Origin: Eucalyptus grandis
Taxonomy: Eukaryota > Streptophyta > Magnoliopsida > Myrtales > Myrtaceae
Direction: 5' to 3'
DNA length: 64,000 bases
Assembly (NCBI RefSeq): GCF_016545825.1
Contig: NC_052622.1
Span: forward strand, 14,426,120-14,490,119
Shown: positions 26,637 to 36,621 of the stretch, piece by piece
How positions within the stretch are numbered: the first letter of the stretch is position 1
How the letters are laid out: every line of letters begins with the position of its first letter
Translations under genes and position numbers: made by a program
Notes under the pieces: generated by a model
The model's input: the letters and a program-made list of their open reading frames with translations, nothing else
Told to the model about the DNA's origin: nothing
Database searches by the model: none

Positions 26637-28730
26637 ATGGCGACGCGCTGCAGCGCCACGGACATCGGCGACCTCCCCGACGCCATCCTCTCCTACATCT
26701 TCACCCTCGTGACCGACACGCGCGCCCGCAACGCGCTCTCCCTGGTGTGCCGCAAGTACCTCGCCCTGGAGCGGGCCACCCGCGTGGACCTCACGCTCCG
26801 CGGCAAAGTCTGCGACCTCCACCGGATCCCCACCGGATTCCGCCGCGTGGAGCGCCTCGACCTGTCGCTCCTCTCGCCGTGGGGCCACGACCTCGCCTCC
26901 TCCGTCTCCGACCCCTTCCTCCTCGCCGGCCTCCTCGGCGCGGCCTTCCCGTCGGTCGTCTCCCTCACCGTCTACGCGCGGTCCCCGGCGACGCTCCACG
27001 TGCTGCTCCCGCAGTGGCCCCGCCTCCGCCGCGTCAAGCTGGTGCGGTGGCACCAGCGGCCCCAGCAGTCTCTCGGCGCCGACTTCGTGACGCTCTTCGA
27101 GCATTGCCGGTCCCTCTCCGAGCTCGACCTCTCGAGCTTCTACTACTACACCGAGGACCTCCCCCCGGCTCTCCAGGGCTACCCGTCGATCGCGTCCTCC
27201 CTCACGCGGCTGGATCTCCTGACGACGTCGTTCACCGAGGGGTTCAAGACGGAGGAGATTCGCGTGATTGCGGCCGCCTGCGGCAACCTGCGGGAGCTCC
27301 TCGTCGCGTGCACCTTTGATCCCAGGTACTTCGGCTTCGTCGGCGATCAGGCTTTGCTCGATATAGCCGCGAATTGCCCGAAATTGACTCTGCTTCACTT
27401 GGTCGATACTTCTTCTCTGTCGAATCCGAGAGGCGATCCGGAGGACGACGATGGGCTCGCTTCGGAGGAAGCCGGGATTACGCGGGCCGCGCTGGTGGAG
27501 GTGTTCTCGAAACTTTGCTTGCTTGAGGAGTTGGTGTTAGATGTTTGTAGAAATGTTAGAGAGAGCTGGCTTGCTCTGGAAGCGTTGAGTTCCAAATGCA
27601 AGAACTTGAGGGTGCTCAAGTTGGGGCAATTTCATCAGGTTGTGATGGCAATCGAATCTCAGTTAGATGGGTTGGCGCTCTGTGAAGGTCTCACTTCTTT
27701 GTCGATCAAGAACGTGGTGGATTTGACGGACATGGGGTTGATTGAGATTGCGAGAGGGTGTTCAAAGCTGAGGAAATTCGAAATTCAGGGCTGCAAGCAT
27801 GTTACCTGGCAGGGCATGAGGCTGTTGGCTAGTTTGCTTCGCCGGACTCTGCTTGATGTCAGGATTTCTTGTTGCAAGAATCTAGATGCTGTGGCATCTT
27901 TGCGTGCCATGGAACCGATTCGTGATCGGATCCAGCGGCTCCACATTGATTGTGTATGGGATGGGTTGGAAGAGCACAAGAGGCGAGAGGAAGCTTGTCA
28001 CGGTTTCAATCTGAATGAAGTGGCTGAGCCTAGTGTGCAGGATACAGGCCAGAACAAGAGATGCAAATATACTCTTGATAGCCAATATTCCAATGCACTC
28101 AGCAATGGCAATGGATTCTTGTGCAATAGCTGGGAAAGATTACAATACCTCTCGCTTTGGATTGGGGTTGGTGACCTCTTGACACCGCTTCCAATGGCCG
28201 GTCTTGAGGATTGTCCCAATTTGGAGGAGATCCGAATAAAAGTGGAGGGAGATTGCAAGGGGAAGCCAAAGCCTGCGGTTCCCGCATTTGGGTTGAGTAT
28301 GCTTTCCCGTTACCCAGCACTTTCGAAGATGCAGTTGGATTGTGGTGATGCCATAGGTTTTGCATTAACAGCACCATCAGGGCAAATGGATCTGAGCTTG
28401 TGGGAGAGATTCTTCTTGAACGGGATCGGGAACCTTTACCTCAACGAGCTTGATTACTGGCCTCCACAAGATCGGGATGTCAACCACAGAAGCTTGTCGC
28501 TGCCGGCGGCCGGTTTACTTGCACAGTGTCTTACACTGAGGAAGCTCTTCATTCACGGGACGGCCCACGAGCATTTTATGAATTTTCTGCTGAAAATTTC
28601 GAATCTTAGGGATGTACAGCTGAGAGAAGATTACTATCCAGCACCCGAAAATGATATGAGTACAGAGATGAGAGTGGATTCATGCAGTCGCTTTGAAGAC
28701 GCACTGAATCGGCGGTACATACTAGATTGA
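26637..28730 (+). CDS. MAX2: MAX2/D3 F-box LRR protein of the SCF ubiquitin ligase
   Basis: Single exon, 697 residues, close to the roughly 690 usual for MAX2. It is the substrate-recognition subunit of a nuclear SCF E3 ligase that, with D14 or KAI2 receptors, marks SMXL/D53 repressors for degradation in strigolactone and karrikin signalling. The F-box lies at about residues 8-50 (DIGDLPDAILSYIFTLV, RNALSLVCRKY). Leucine-rich repeats fill the rest, with family blocks LDLSLLSPWGH, LLPQWPRLR, LLVACTFDPRYFGFVGD, IKNVVDLTDMGL, RISCCKNLDAVASL, IQRLHIDCVWDG, LDYWPPQDRDVN and FIHGTAHEHFMNFLL. The C-terminal helix ending MRVDSCSRFEDALNRRYILD is the conserved MAX2 tail. I chose the ATG at 26637 (MATRCSATD) because homology starts there. 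The same frame is open for 124 codons upstream to 26265, but that extension is unlike MAX2 and contains the CT-rich leader. The 5' half is much richer in G+C than the 3' half. Confidence 0.97.
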   Translation: MATRCSATDIGDLPDAILSYIFTLVTDTRARNALSLVCRKYLALERATRVDLTLRGKVCDLHRIPTGFRRVERLDLSLLSPWGHDLASSVSDPFLLAGLLGAAFPSVVSLTVYARSPATLHVLLPQWPRLRRVKLVRWHQRPQQSLGADFVTLFEHCRSLSELDLSSFYYYTEDLPPALQGYPSIASSLTRLDLLTTSFTEGFKTEEIRVIAAACGNLRELLVACTFDPRYFGFVGDQALLDIAANCPKLTLLHLVDTSSLSNPRGDPEDDDGLASEEAGITRAALVEVFSKLCLLEELVLDVCRNVRESWLALEALSSKCKNLRVLKLGQFHQVVMAIESQLDGLALCEGLTSLSIKNVVDLTDMGLIEIARGCSKLRKFEIQGCKHVTWQGMRLLASLLRRTLLDVRISCCKNLDAVASLRAMEPIRDRIQRLHIDCVWDGLEEHKRREEACHGFNLNEVAEPSVQDTGQNKRCKYTLDSQYSNALSNGNGFLCNSWERLQYLSLWIGVGDLLTPLPMAGLEDCPNLEEIRIKVEGDCKGKPKPAVPAFGLSMLSRYPALSKMQLDCGDAIGFALTAPSGQMDLSLWERFFLNGIGNLYLNELDYWPPQDRDVNHRSLSLPAAGLLAQCLTLRKLFIHGTAHEHFMNFLLKISNLRDVQLREDYYPAPENDMSTEMRVDSCSRFEDALNRRYILD

Positions 28731-29167
28731 GGTACATGGTTCGTCATGCTTTTTGGCCATGAAGAGCGTGACCACAGGGAAGTCCTGAAAGTCTTTCCGG
28801 GACCATTTTTGTTGTATATTTTGCTCAATTTTGTCTGATTTCTACAGTGTTCGCTTACCGAATGAACACGCTGATCGTGCTTTTTTGACAACTGATGGGA
28901 AATTTCTCTTGATGTGGTGGAGCAAAGTATGGTTCGATATTAGGACATTCACATTAACCATTTTAATGTCTTGTTTATCAAAGTTTACAACAAATGTAGC
29001 GAGCACTAGCAAGCTAGATAGACAACAGAGAGAATACTTGTTTTTTCTATGCGGCTGCCTTGGCATGGACAAAGACACAAGCTTGGTCGTCCTGGTGATC
29101 CTGCCAAAGAATCTGAAATTATGAAAAGGGAGGTGAGCTCGTAACGAAGCTGAGAGATCAGATGGAT
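28731..29167 (+). other. MAX2 downstream region
   Basis: No separate gene is seen. It presumably includes the MAX2 3' untranslated region. Short frames on both strands lack motifs. Confidence 0.4.
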
Positions 29168-30289
29168 TCATCCACTAACTGGAATTACACGGATCAGAGT
29201 CCCATTTGGTGTGCTGGTGCAATTACATATATGCTGTAGCTGCTGAACAGGATCGTCTTCTTCTCTTGTCCCTTGTGCAGCTCTCCTTGGGGTTTCTTTC
29301 CACTTCCTACTAATGGGCTTGGATAGACCTTCATTCCTTGACTTCTCCTGCTCCTCCCTCGCATTTCCCTTCGTTCTTTGGTTTAAAAGAGTTGGGCTTG
29401 GAGAATTCGACAAGATATTCAGCCACGGTGATGGCCTTGGAAATATCTTAAACACCTCGTCCTCGGGGTACGTCTCTTGCCCACGGCTACAAGCCATTCG
29501 TGAAAGCGAAGAGCACTTTGCTATCCCCAATATCGGGGACCTCCTGCCTAAGTTCAGTGAACTCCTTGACGTACTCCGGAACCGTTCCTGTTTGTGTGAG
29601 CTCATGAAGCTTGCCAGGGGCCTCGTCCTTGGTGAGCTCAGGGAAGAATCGTTCCTGAAATTGCTTCATGAACTCATCACGAGTGTTGATGGGATTCGCA
29701 CCTTGCTTCATCTCATTGCAATGGCACCACAGCATAGCAACATCGAACCGGTTGTTGTTACTTGGCTGACCTCGTCTTGGATGCCGATGGTGGCTCGCCA
29801 AAGTATTGCTCTGTACACCAAATGAAGTTGTGCACCTCCCTAGTGAACTGGTTGCCCTTGAACTCCTTGGGCCTCAACCTTGGCACGTCCACCTTGAGTA
29901 TACCTTGGCGTGTCCACCTTGAGTGTTGCTTGCTTGAACGTATCCCATACCGTTCACAATGCGTGCCTACACAAGGCTAGTTCAGTTTTGAGTTCTTGAG
30001 CTTCTAAGTCCAATGCCTCAAGCTTCATTTTTCTATTTCAAGGGGACCGTGCCTCGATTCATCACACTGGAGAACTCATCCCGGTACCCGAGAACTCAAC
30101 CCGGAGGGTCTCTTTCGTATCGTCAATCTGCTCCTTCATTTCTTCGAAGTCAATCTGCTTCTTCATTTCTTCAAACTCATCCCTCGTTTCAGTTACGGGC
30201 ACCATCACCTCGTTAAGCTTTTCCTCAGGCAAACATGAAATCTTTGAAACTAGCCCTTTTACCCTTTTTGTGGTTTGAAGCCTTTGCAT
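29168..30289 (-). pseudogene. Ty3-type retrotransposon gag remnant
   Basis: Read on the minus strand from 30289 down. An N-terminal Glu/Lys-rich coiled coil (about 30062-30289, with repeated FEEMKKQID-like units) is followed by a gag capsid region at 29487-29801 with DEFMKQFQERFFPE, LHELTQTGTVPEYVKEF and ELRQEVPDIGDSK. This pattern belongs to the plant Retrotrans_gag domain of Ty3/gypsy elements. Between and after these blocks the frame shifts several times and carries stops. I see no zinc knuckle, protease or polymerase. It is a dead internal fragment just downstream of MAX2, in opposite orientation. Confidence 0.8.
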
Positions 30290-31214
30290 TGTGTATTCTT
30301 TATAAAAGGCGAATGACTAGTTTGCACTCTGCACTCTAAGCAACTGCGTGACTTTGACAAGTACCAGCCAATGCCAAATCGCTTTACGAAGTCTGGGGGA
30401 TTATCTCTGGATCTTGCTTTGGCCTCTGTGGGACTGAGATTCACTAATAGGAAAACCACTTCTCATTCACTGTCCAGGCCCCTTGGAATTGCAATGTTTA
30501 AGCCTCTGGTCCTGGTCCACGCACGTCTATGTGCAAATTGCAATATCGTCGAACGGCCCAAGGTCTTTTTGCTCCGGAAATCATAGGAGGATGTTAAATC
30601 CTGTCCAGGCTGTATAGGAATTCCTCGGGGATTTCGTTAGGAAGGACTAAGGACGCTCCATTTTACACAACCATACATGCCGATGGCGACTTTTCGAGAA
30701 GAAATGAGACTCTATCTTCATTGTTTTGTGATTAGCTTATTACACCATATGTTTGTGCGTGCCCTAGAGACAAATGAGCTGGCTGGGTGCTAAGAATCAT
30801 TGTCCTTTTTCAAACATTTAGGACTTTATCACGAAAAGAATAAACTTGCAAAGTAATTTTCCTTTGTAATATTCCATCTTAATACATGTAATTAAGATGC
30901 ATAAAAACAAGTATAGGATGGCAAGCTACTCAAATAAAGCAACTCGACTTAATTAACTGCTGTAATTATGTGAATTTGAACACTATATAGCCGGATTCAG
31001 AATGAGATCCGATTACCCTACCACCAATCTGACCTGAAAATTTCAAATGATTGCGAGTGAAAGAGCCAAAGTGTTTAGTGAAGGCAACAAAGTTTTGCTA
31101 GCCGACATGGAATAGCTTCATTTCCATGTGACATGCCCTCTTTATTAACCCTCCGGTGTCACAGACAAACGCATGATCATCTGTTCATTCAAGCCTTCCT
31201 CGAAGATGGTAGAG

Positions 31215-31466
31215 ATGAGTTCTACAGCAAAGTCTGCGAGAAGAAAAGACATCCCTGACCTGTGGATCTACTATTGTGCTCCTTGTGAATATAAAGCTCA
31301 CGTCAGTTGCATATGTCCTGAAGTCCCGCCATGTCTTCCTGAAGCATTGGCCCATGGAAATGTGGTGCTGTTGAAGGAGGTCCCTTCATCCAGTGCGTCT
31401 TCGATCATGTCTTTTCCTTACATGGTTCGCTCAGGGATGAGTTGCAGAAATCTGGCGCTCAACTAG
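31215..31466 (+). pseudogene. DC1 (C1-like zinc finger) fragment, copy 1
   Basis: It encodes DEFYSKVCEKKRHP and then, after a one-base shift near 31255, DLWIYYCAPCEYKAHVSCIC and PEVPPCLPEALAHG. The Cys/His spacing (C..., YYCAPCEYxxHVSC) is that of the plant DC1/C1_2 domain found in Cys/His-rich proteins. Compared with the copies at 52.3 and 62.2 kb, the upstream HPLIL portion is lost and the downstream reading differs. No start codon or flanking exon is evident, so I call it a broken fragment. Confidence 0.7.
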
Positions 31467-31925
31467 GGGAGATTTCGGGTTCCAAGTTAGCTTGGTTACC
31501 AGAAGATGGCCACGTTTAGTCCACCACCAAATGCAAGTGTGAACTTAGCCGAAGAAGGCTGTAATGAGCAGGAGGCCGACATTTTCCCATCAAATCTTCC
31601 AGTTTTTAGTGCTCTGTTTTGGCTATTAAGTCTTGCATCCTGCTTCATCTCTTTCCATCTCTATGTTTGTGAAAATAGTCGTTATGAATGTGCCATCTCA
31701 CTCTTGTCCTGTCCTTACTGTGAAATCAACTTGTCTCATTGGCCGACTGGTTCCATGAACTGTCTGATCATCTTGAGGAATTAGCATAGTGTTCTTCTAT
31801 GTCTGCAGTGTTTTCACTGACGAGCGCTATTCCTCGGATGATTAGTCCGATATTCATCTGTATGCCAAAGTGAGACAATATAATCGTGTGACGTTTGTAA
31901 CTGTAGCATCCCTTGTTTGGATATA

Positions 31926-31948
31926 TGTGTGTGTGTGTGTGTGTGTGT
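31926..31948 (+). repeat. (TG)n microsatellite
   Basis: Uninterrupted TG repeats within the old DC1 unit. The corresponding places in the two younger units lack it. Confidence 0.9.
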
Positions 31949-32660
31949 ACAAAGTAGTATGCATAATTTGTCACTGTCAAACCCCAGGTCTTATGCATTT
32001 TGGGATCCCATTGTGATTGTCATGACGTTATAAGTCCTTTAAGTCATGTCAGATGAAGCTTGAGAACAATGTTACGCATCAACTCCTGCACTTATGATTG
32101 TATATTGTGGAGTCACAATGTTGAAATCTTGCGAGGAAACTGTGTAGTGTCAAACCCAGATGAAACTAGGTTCTCTGTGCAGGGGGCAAGGTAAGAGCTT
32201 GGCCTGATGAAAGCTCAAGCAGACAATATCGGCTAACTAGTATGGATTGTGCTCAAATGGGGAACTCATCTTTGTAACCTAAAAAAGAAATGAAAAGAAA
32301 TATGTAAACTAATGTCTTTCGCAACCGGGTTAGAAGAGGCTCACTGCATTCGTTATAACTTATCTGGACAGAGCAGATCAAAGAAAACCCAGTAAGCTAC
32401 TGATGATTCTTCCATCAGATGCATCTGGTTATTCTCGTTCCTCCTTGTTGAAGAGTCATGGAACACAAGTTGCTTGGAGTAGCACATCTTGAATCCATTC
32501 AGTCAGGACTTGACAGATCTCATTCGGGAAAATTCAGCCCAACTGGCCATCGGCGGGCGCAGTGCATACGGAATTCAAAGCATATGACACCCATCAAACC
32601 CAGATTGGTCCCAATGCTAAGAGGAATTGCTTGGAATTAGACTTCCTCCAAGGATTGGTC

Positions 32661-33358
32661 ACAATGTCTTCAATGATTTAGGATGAGTTTTTAGCTAATC
32701 AATTCACGGTCAAGCAGTGTTGGTCATGTAAGAAGCAAAGTAAGTGTATTATATAATTATATGTATAGGCCTAAAGCAATTGTGGCATTTGATAAGATGA
32801 ATCCAGCTGAGAGTATGAATTTGCGCCAGATGATGCCTAGATCAACTTGCTAATGGAGGAAGTTTCAAGTAAAAAATAGTCCTTTTGTCCCTGTAACACG
32901 TTTAACCAAGAACAAATATAGACTGTATGGTCTTATTTTAATTGACAGTTGCGTTAACGTCTGGAAAAAAATGACATCCAATTTTGCTAGTAAAAATAAA
33001 AGGAAGCACGATGTATATTCGTGTGTGAGGAAACTGCTGGAAATTATGAAGAGTAAATACACTCATCTTCGTAGGAATACCATGACTTTTACTCTCTTTT
33101 TTATGTCGTCAACATAAATGATCATGGAAAGAGATGAGAAAATGATCATGCCAAATGGATCTTTAGATAAGCACATACTCTTTAAGGATGGAGATAGAAT
33201 TGTCTCTACACTTGTAGCTAAACATTGCCTAAGAAAGATGTGAATGCATTGAACAAGCCTTCCAAGCTAAGTTTAAGAGATAAGTAGTCACATATTTGCA
33301 CATTTGCGCATTTCAAGCGTTAATTCTCTTTCATAATCGAGTACCATTACATTTTGGC
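32661..33358. other. Upstream region of the peroxidase locus
   Basis: No gene recognised. It is AT-rich and leads into the TATA box at 33359. Confidence 0.45.
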
Positions 33359-33365
33359 TATAAAA
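33359..33365 (+). promoter_or_regulatory. Probable TATA box of the peroxidase pseudogene
   Basis: TATAAAA lies 96 bases before the ATG at 33455, a normal distance for a plant core promoter with a short leader. Confidence 0.55.
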
Positions 33366-33454
33366 TGGAAGCCCATCTGAGCTCTTTCACTTCGTGCTCT
33401 GACTCTTGCCTTTGCCCCTCATATTATTCCTTCACTAAGCCAATTGCCACAAAA

Positions 33455-33577
33455 ATGAATCCCAGGAAATTTCTTCCGGTTTCGTTACTTGCTCTTTTCT
33501 TTGTTGAAGGGTGTAATGCAGATGATGGGTTGAGGAAGGGGTTCTACGAGACAAGTTGCCCTGAAGGTGAAAAGATC
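33455..33577 (+). pseudogene. Class III peroxidase, exon 1 first part (broken)
   Basis: Starts at ATG 33455 with MNPRKFLPVSLLALFFVEG, a signal peptide for secretion, followed by the mature N-terminus GLRKGFYETSCPEGEKI, which matches the class III peroxidase opening (FYxxSCPxAExIV). Such enzymes are secreted heme peroxidases of the cell wall. The exon stops being peroxidase at 33577. The same last 24 bases reappear at 34994-35017, where the exon continues. The sequence in between is foreign. Confidence 0.9.
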
Positions 33578-33622
33578 ATGCACGTGTCGTGCACGATATA
33601 TGCACGTGTCGTGCACGATACA
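33578..33622 (+). repeat. Palindromic minisatellite at the exon 1 breakpoint
   Basis: Two copies of tgcacgtgtcgtgcacgata (33579-33598 and 33601-33620). Each contains the hairpin TGCACG-tgt-CGTGCA. Related words recur at 37340-37480. Confidence 0.85.
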
Positions 33623-33689
33623 ATCTTGTAGGTGTTGTTGTCAACCGGAAAGTCATAAATAATCTATATGAACCGAACCCTTGAAGAAA

Positions 33690-33865
33690 AAGAGATAATC
33701 TCTCATTTGGATAAATCTTCGTTCTTCACTTGTGTTCAGTCTGTAATTCATCAGAGTGGGCAGACTTCTTATGTAGAATAGATTTTGACACTAAAGTTTA
33801 ACAGTCTTGAGACTTTGACACATAAATCTAGAAATTTTCATAATAGACTTTGGATAAGTTTTGTC
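33690..33865. mobile_element. Sirevirus-like LTR fragment inside the peroxidase
   Basis: It matches 56885-57020, part of the copia LTR further along: 'gagtgggcagacttct', 'gacactaaagttt', 'ataatagactttgga'. Only this internal slice is present, without LTR ends. Confidence 0.65.
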
Positions 33866-34990
33866 AATTTCAAAATATCAAAGAGTTTTCTCCAACACAT
33901 ATAAGTTTACTAGGCCTGGAGAAGTTAGAACTTGAGTCGATAGGATCGTTAAAAAGGATATGGCATGGTGAACTTCTCAAAAGTTCCTTTGACAAATTAG
34001 CCAAACTCACCCTTGAAAAGTGCTCCCACCTACTTGATGTCTTCCCTTTGACAATCATGGGGAGATTGCACAACCTCAAAAGAGTCGAAGTTTCAATGTG
34101 TCCCTCCTTGGAATCGTTGTTTGATTTTGGATCCCTTGATTCATATATGGAATAGACAATTGTGTTGCTCCTCGCACTGGAAGAAGTCAAGGTTTTAAAC
34201 GGTCCCTCCTTGGGATGGTTATTTAATTGGGGGCTCCTTGATTCAAGTATGGAACACAAAATTGTATTGCTTCCCAAATTGGAAAAAGTGGGTGTGCATA
34301 GAGCAGGAAGGCTTAGACACGTGGTGATGAGTGATTCCCAGACGGTTTTGGGTTTTCCTAGTCTAAAAGAAGTCTGTATTTACAATTGCTATGAGTTGAG
34401 ATATCTCTTCCCTAATTATACAACCACAACTCTAGAGAAACTCGATTTCTGTTTATTTCCATATGCGAACAAATGAAGGAAGTGGTTCCCAAGGGAGAGG
34501 GTGGTCGATCCAAGGCAGAAGTGATGAGTTTCCCTTCCTTAACTACTTTATGTATTTGGCGGTGCCCAACTTTAGAGCATTCATCTGGAGTCCTACAAGC
34601 GTTGAGAAATAGTTAGGTGAGATGATCGAAGAAAATGATGAATTGCCCCGACCATTGTTCAATGATATGGTTTGCTCTATGCCTTATTGTGATCGTCTTT
34701 AATCTTGCATTATCATGTTTTAGAATAAACAATGTAATAATTTATCTTACTTATCCTCCTTTCTCACATTATCGTCATGCAGGTTAAATTTCCCAATTTA
34801 GAAAAGCTATTTATTGGAGGTGTCCGGTCCAAAGAGTTATGGAACAATCAAATTTCTGATGATTCTTTTTGCAAATTGGAATCTCTTATATTGAAGGATT
34901 GTGACAATCTCCAACATATTGCCCCATCCCATATGTGGAAGAGGCTGCAGGACTGTTTGAAAACCTTAGAAGTGAAATCATGCCGTTCAA
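33866..34990 (+). pseudogene. NBS-LRR disease-resistance gene LRR fragment
   Basis: Three stretches in different frames (33866-34155, 34162-34476, 34777-34990) encode irregular LRRs typical of CC-NBS-LRR proteins: LEKLELESIGSLKRIWHGE, LTLEKCSHLLDVFP, LKEVCIYNCYELRYLFP, FPNLEKLFIGG, LESLILKDCDNLQHIAP. Between the second and third a sequence ending 'catgcag' before FPNLEKL looks like an intron, so genomic DNA rather than a processed mRNA was captured. It has no NB-ARC domain and internal stops, and lies inside a peroxidase exon. It is dead as a resistance gene. Confidence 0.8.
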
Positions 34991-34993
34991 TCG

Positions 34994-35107
34994 AGTTGCC
35001 CTGAAGGTGAAAAGATCGTGAGGGAGATCGCTTGGAGGAAATCTGAAGCTGACCCTACGTTGGGTGCGAAGCTTCTCAGGCTTCACTTCCACAACTGTTT
35101 TGTGCAG
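34994..35107 (+). pseudogene. Class III peroxidase, exon 1 second part
   Basis: Begins with the duplicated CPEGEKI bases and goes on IVREIAWRKSEADPTLGAKL, then RLHFHNCFVQ, ending at a GT donor (35108). The distal heme region normally reads RLHFHDCFVQ. The His and Arg are kept, but the Asp that binds distal calcium is Asn here. Confidence 0.9.
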
Positions 35108-35192
35108 GTAACAAATCCCAATGTCCCGTAGATTCTAATTTCTCTCATTCACATTAAGGATTGATGATATTGTGGCAATAATCAAATCTTCG

Positions 35193-35384
35193 GGTTGCGA
35201 TGGGTCTATACTGTTGGACTCTGCGGGGAAGAATCAGTCCGGGAAGACCGTCGTCCCAAATCTCACGGTCGGTGGCTTTGATGTCATTGATGACATCAAG
35301 AAAGCAGTGGAGGAAGTTTGCCCTGACACTAGGTCTCGTGCGGATATTATTGCTCTAGCCGCTCGCGATGCCATCTCTTTTCCG
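35193..35384 (+). pseudogene. Class III peroxidase, exon 2
   Basis: A stretch of 192 nt, the usual length of this exon: GCDGSILLD, VGGFDVIDDIKKAVEEVCP, SRADIIALAARDAISFP, then a GTAAAA donor. Two defects: the base pair before the exon is CG instead of the AG acceptor, and the family's SCADI is SRADI, losing a structural disulphide cysteine. Confidence 0.9.
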
Positions 35385-35479
35385 GTAAAATAAAATCTGC
35401 TTGATTGGTTGTCTAAAATATAATTTTCTTCACAAAAAATGGTCACCATATGAAGTTAAACGTGTGGTGTAAATTGCAG

Positions 35480-36621
35480 TTTAAGAAGCCAATGTGAGAT
35501 GTACTGACATGAAGAGATGGCAACGTTAATGCTCCGTTCGTTTCACGGAAAATATCATGTTTCCGGAAAACATTTTCCTGGAAGTTATTTTCAGGAAAAT
35601 GACTCTATTTTCCGGTGTTCGGCCAAATCTAAAATTTGAGTGGAAAATATTTTCCACTGTTCGTTAGCTCAAACATTTTCCAGAAAAAAATTATCAAAAA
35701 TTGAATTTTAATATTTTTAATTGACCAAAAAATTTATTTTATTTATTTATATTTTTTAAATGATTTTTTTAATTATTTATATTTTTAAAATAGAAATTTT
35801 TATTAATTTTTTTTTCCTTCCTCCTTCCTCCTCCTTCTTCTTCCGATTCCCCATTCCGCCGCCGCCTCCTCCTTCCCGCCCGACGATGGTCGCCGCCGAT
35901 AGCGGCGGCCGACCAAGACCCGGTGGCCACTCCGGCGAGCTCGAGGCTCGGCCGATCTCACCCGAGCTCGTCGGATCTGGCGACAGAGCTCGAGCTCGCC
36001 TGGATCCGGCGAGCCGCGAGCTCCGCCGCCAGATCCGGCGAGCTCGAGGCTCGGCCGATCTCACCCGAGCTCGCCGGATCTGGTGACAGATCTCCCCGCG
36101 AGCCTCCCGGCGCCGCCGCGGAGCTCCCTCTTGAGCCGGATCCTCCCGAGCGGCTTCGAGCCGCCGGGAAGCGGAGCGCGGCGGTGGCGGCGGCGCCCGG
36201 CCGGGAGCAGGCGGGCGGAGCGGCCGGGGAGGGCGGAGGCTGGTCTCGGAGAAGGACGTCGTCGAAGCCGACTTCGCAGCAAGGAGAGCAAGAGAGAGAG
36301 AACAAGAACCGAAGGAAGAGAAGAGGCGAGGCTTGGAAAATGTTTTCCTCTTTTGAAAAGAGGAAAACATTTTCCAAGCTGCAAAGAAGGAATTTTCCGG
36401 TCAATGGAAAATGTTTTCCGTTGACCGTGATTTTCCGCTCACCCGAACACCGGAAAATTCGGAAAATATTTTCCTGGAAGTTATTTTCCGCGAAACGAAC
36501 GGAGCATAAGTTAGCGGCCAACGTGTTAGGGAATATTCCATCTCCTTTCCAAGACTTCAATGCCCTTGCACAATTTTCTCAAAGAAAGGCCTCAATATGA
36601 ACGATCTCGTCGTTCTCTCAG
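35480..36621 (+). pseudogene. Class III peroxidase, exon 3, split by a transposon
   Basis: Exon pieces 35480-35529 and 36507-36621. The first reads KKPM-stop-DVLT-stop-RDGNV, with two in-frame TGA codons where the family has Trp and Gly. The second resumes LAANVLGNIPSPFQDFNALA and then shifts frame by one base near 36590 before the NDLVVLSG end and a GT donor at 36622. With the element and one TAA removed, the two pieces join in frame. Confidence 0.88.
35530..36506. mobile_element. TIR element with TAA duplication in peroxidase exon 3
   Basis: It starts TGCTCCGTTCGTTTCacgg and ends, in complement, TGCTCCGTTCGTTTCgcgg. The flanks are TAA at 35527-35529 and TAA at 36507-36509. A 3-bp TWA target duplication is the mark of PIF/Harbinger elements. 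The 977 bp hold repeated ggaaaatgttttcc words in the arms and a G+C-rich centre with a tandem duplication of about 100 bp (35936 and 36036, gagctcgaggctcggccgat). It has no transposase, so it is non-autonomous. Confidence 0.85.

Larger units (their letters stand above)
30290..32660 (+). repeat. Older copy of the DC1-containing repeat unit
   Basis: It aligns by eye, with substitutions and indels, to 51650-53800 and 61560-63700. Shared words include 'ctagccgacatggaatag', 'tggatctactattgtgctcc' and 'gcaaattgcaatatcgt'. At 30430-30610 it also carries a segment that in the other units sits at the far end (53915-54080, 63810-63970). There is no kinase beside it. It is clearly the most diverged of the three. 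Confidence 0.75.

Noticed and set aside
26345..27398. Long open frames in other phases and on the opposite strand of MAX2
   Set aside because: They are Arg/Pro/Gly-rich products of the G+C-rich 5' half of MAX2 and match no family. The MAX2 frame explains the conservation.
35760..36600. Overlapping frames of 100-225 codons on both strands
   Set aside because: They lie inside the G+C-rich core of the TIR element that splits the peroxidase and are compositional. The last part of one frame is real peroxidase exon 3, already annotated.
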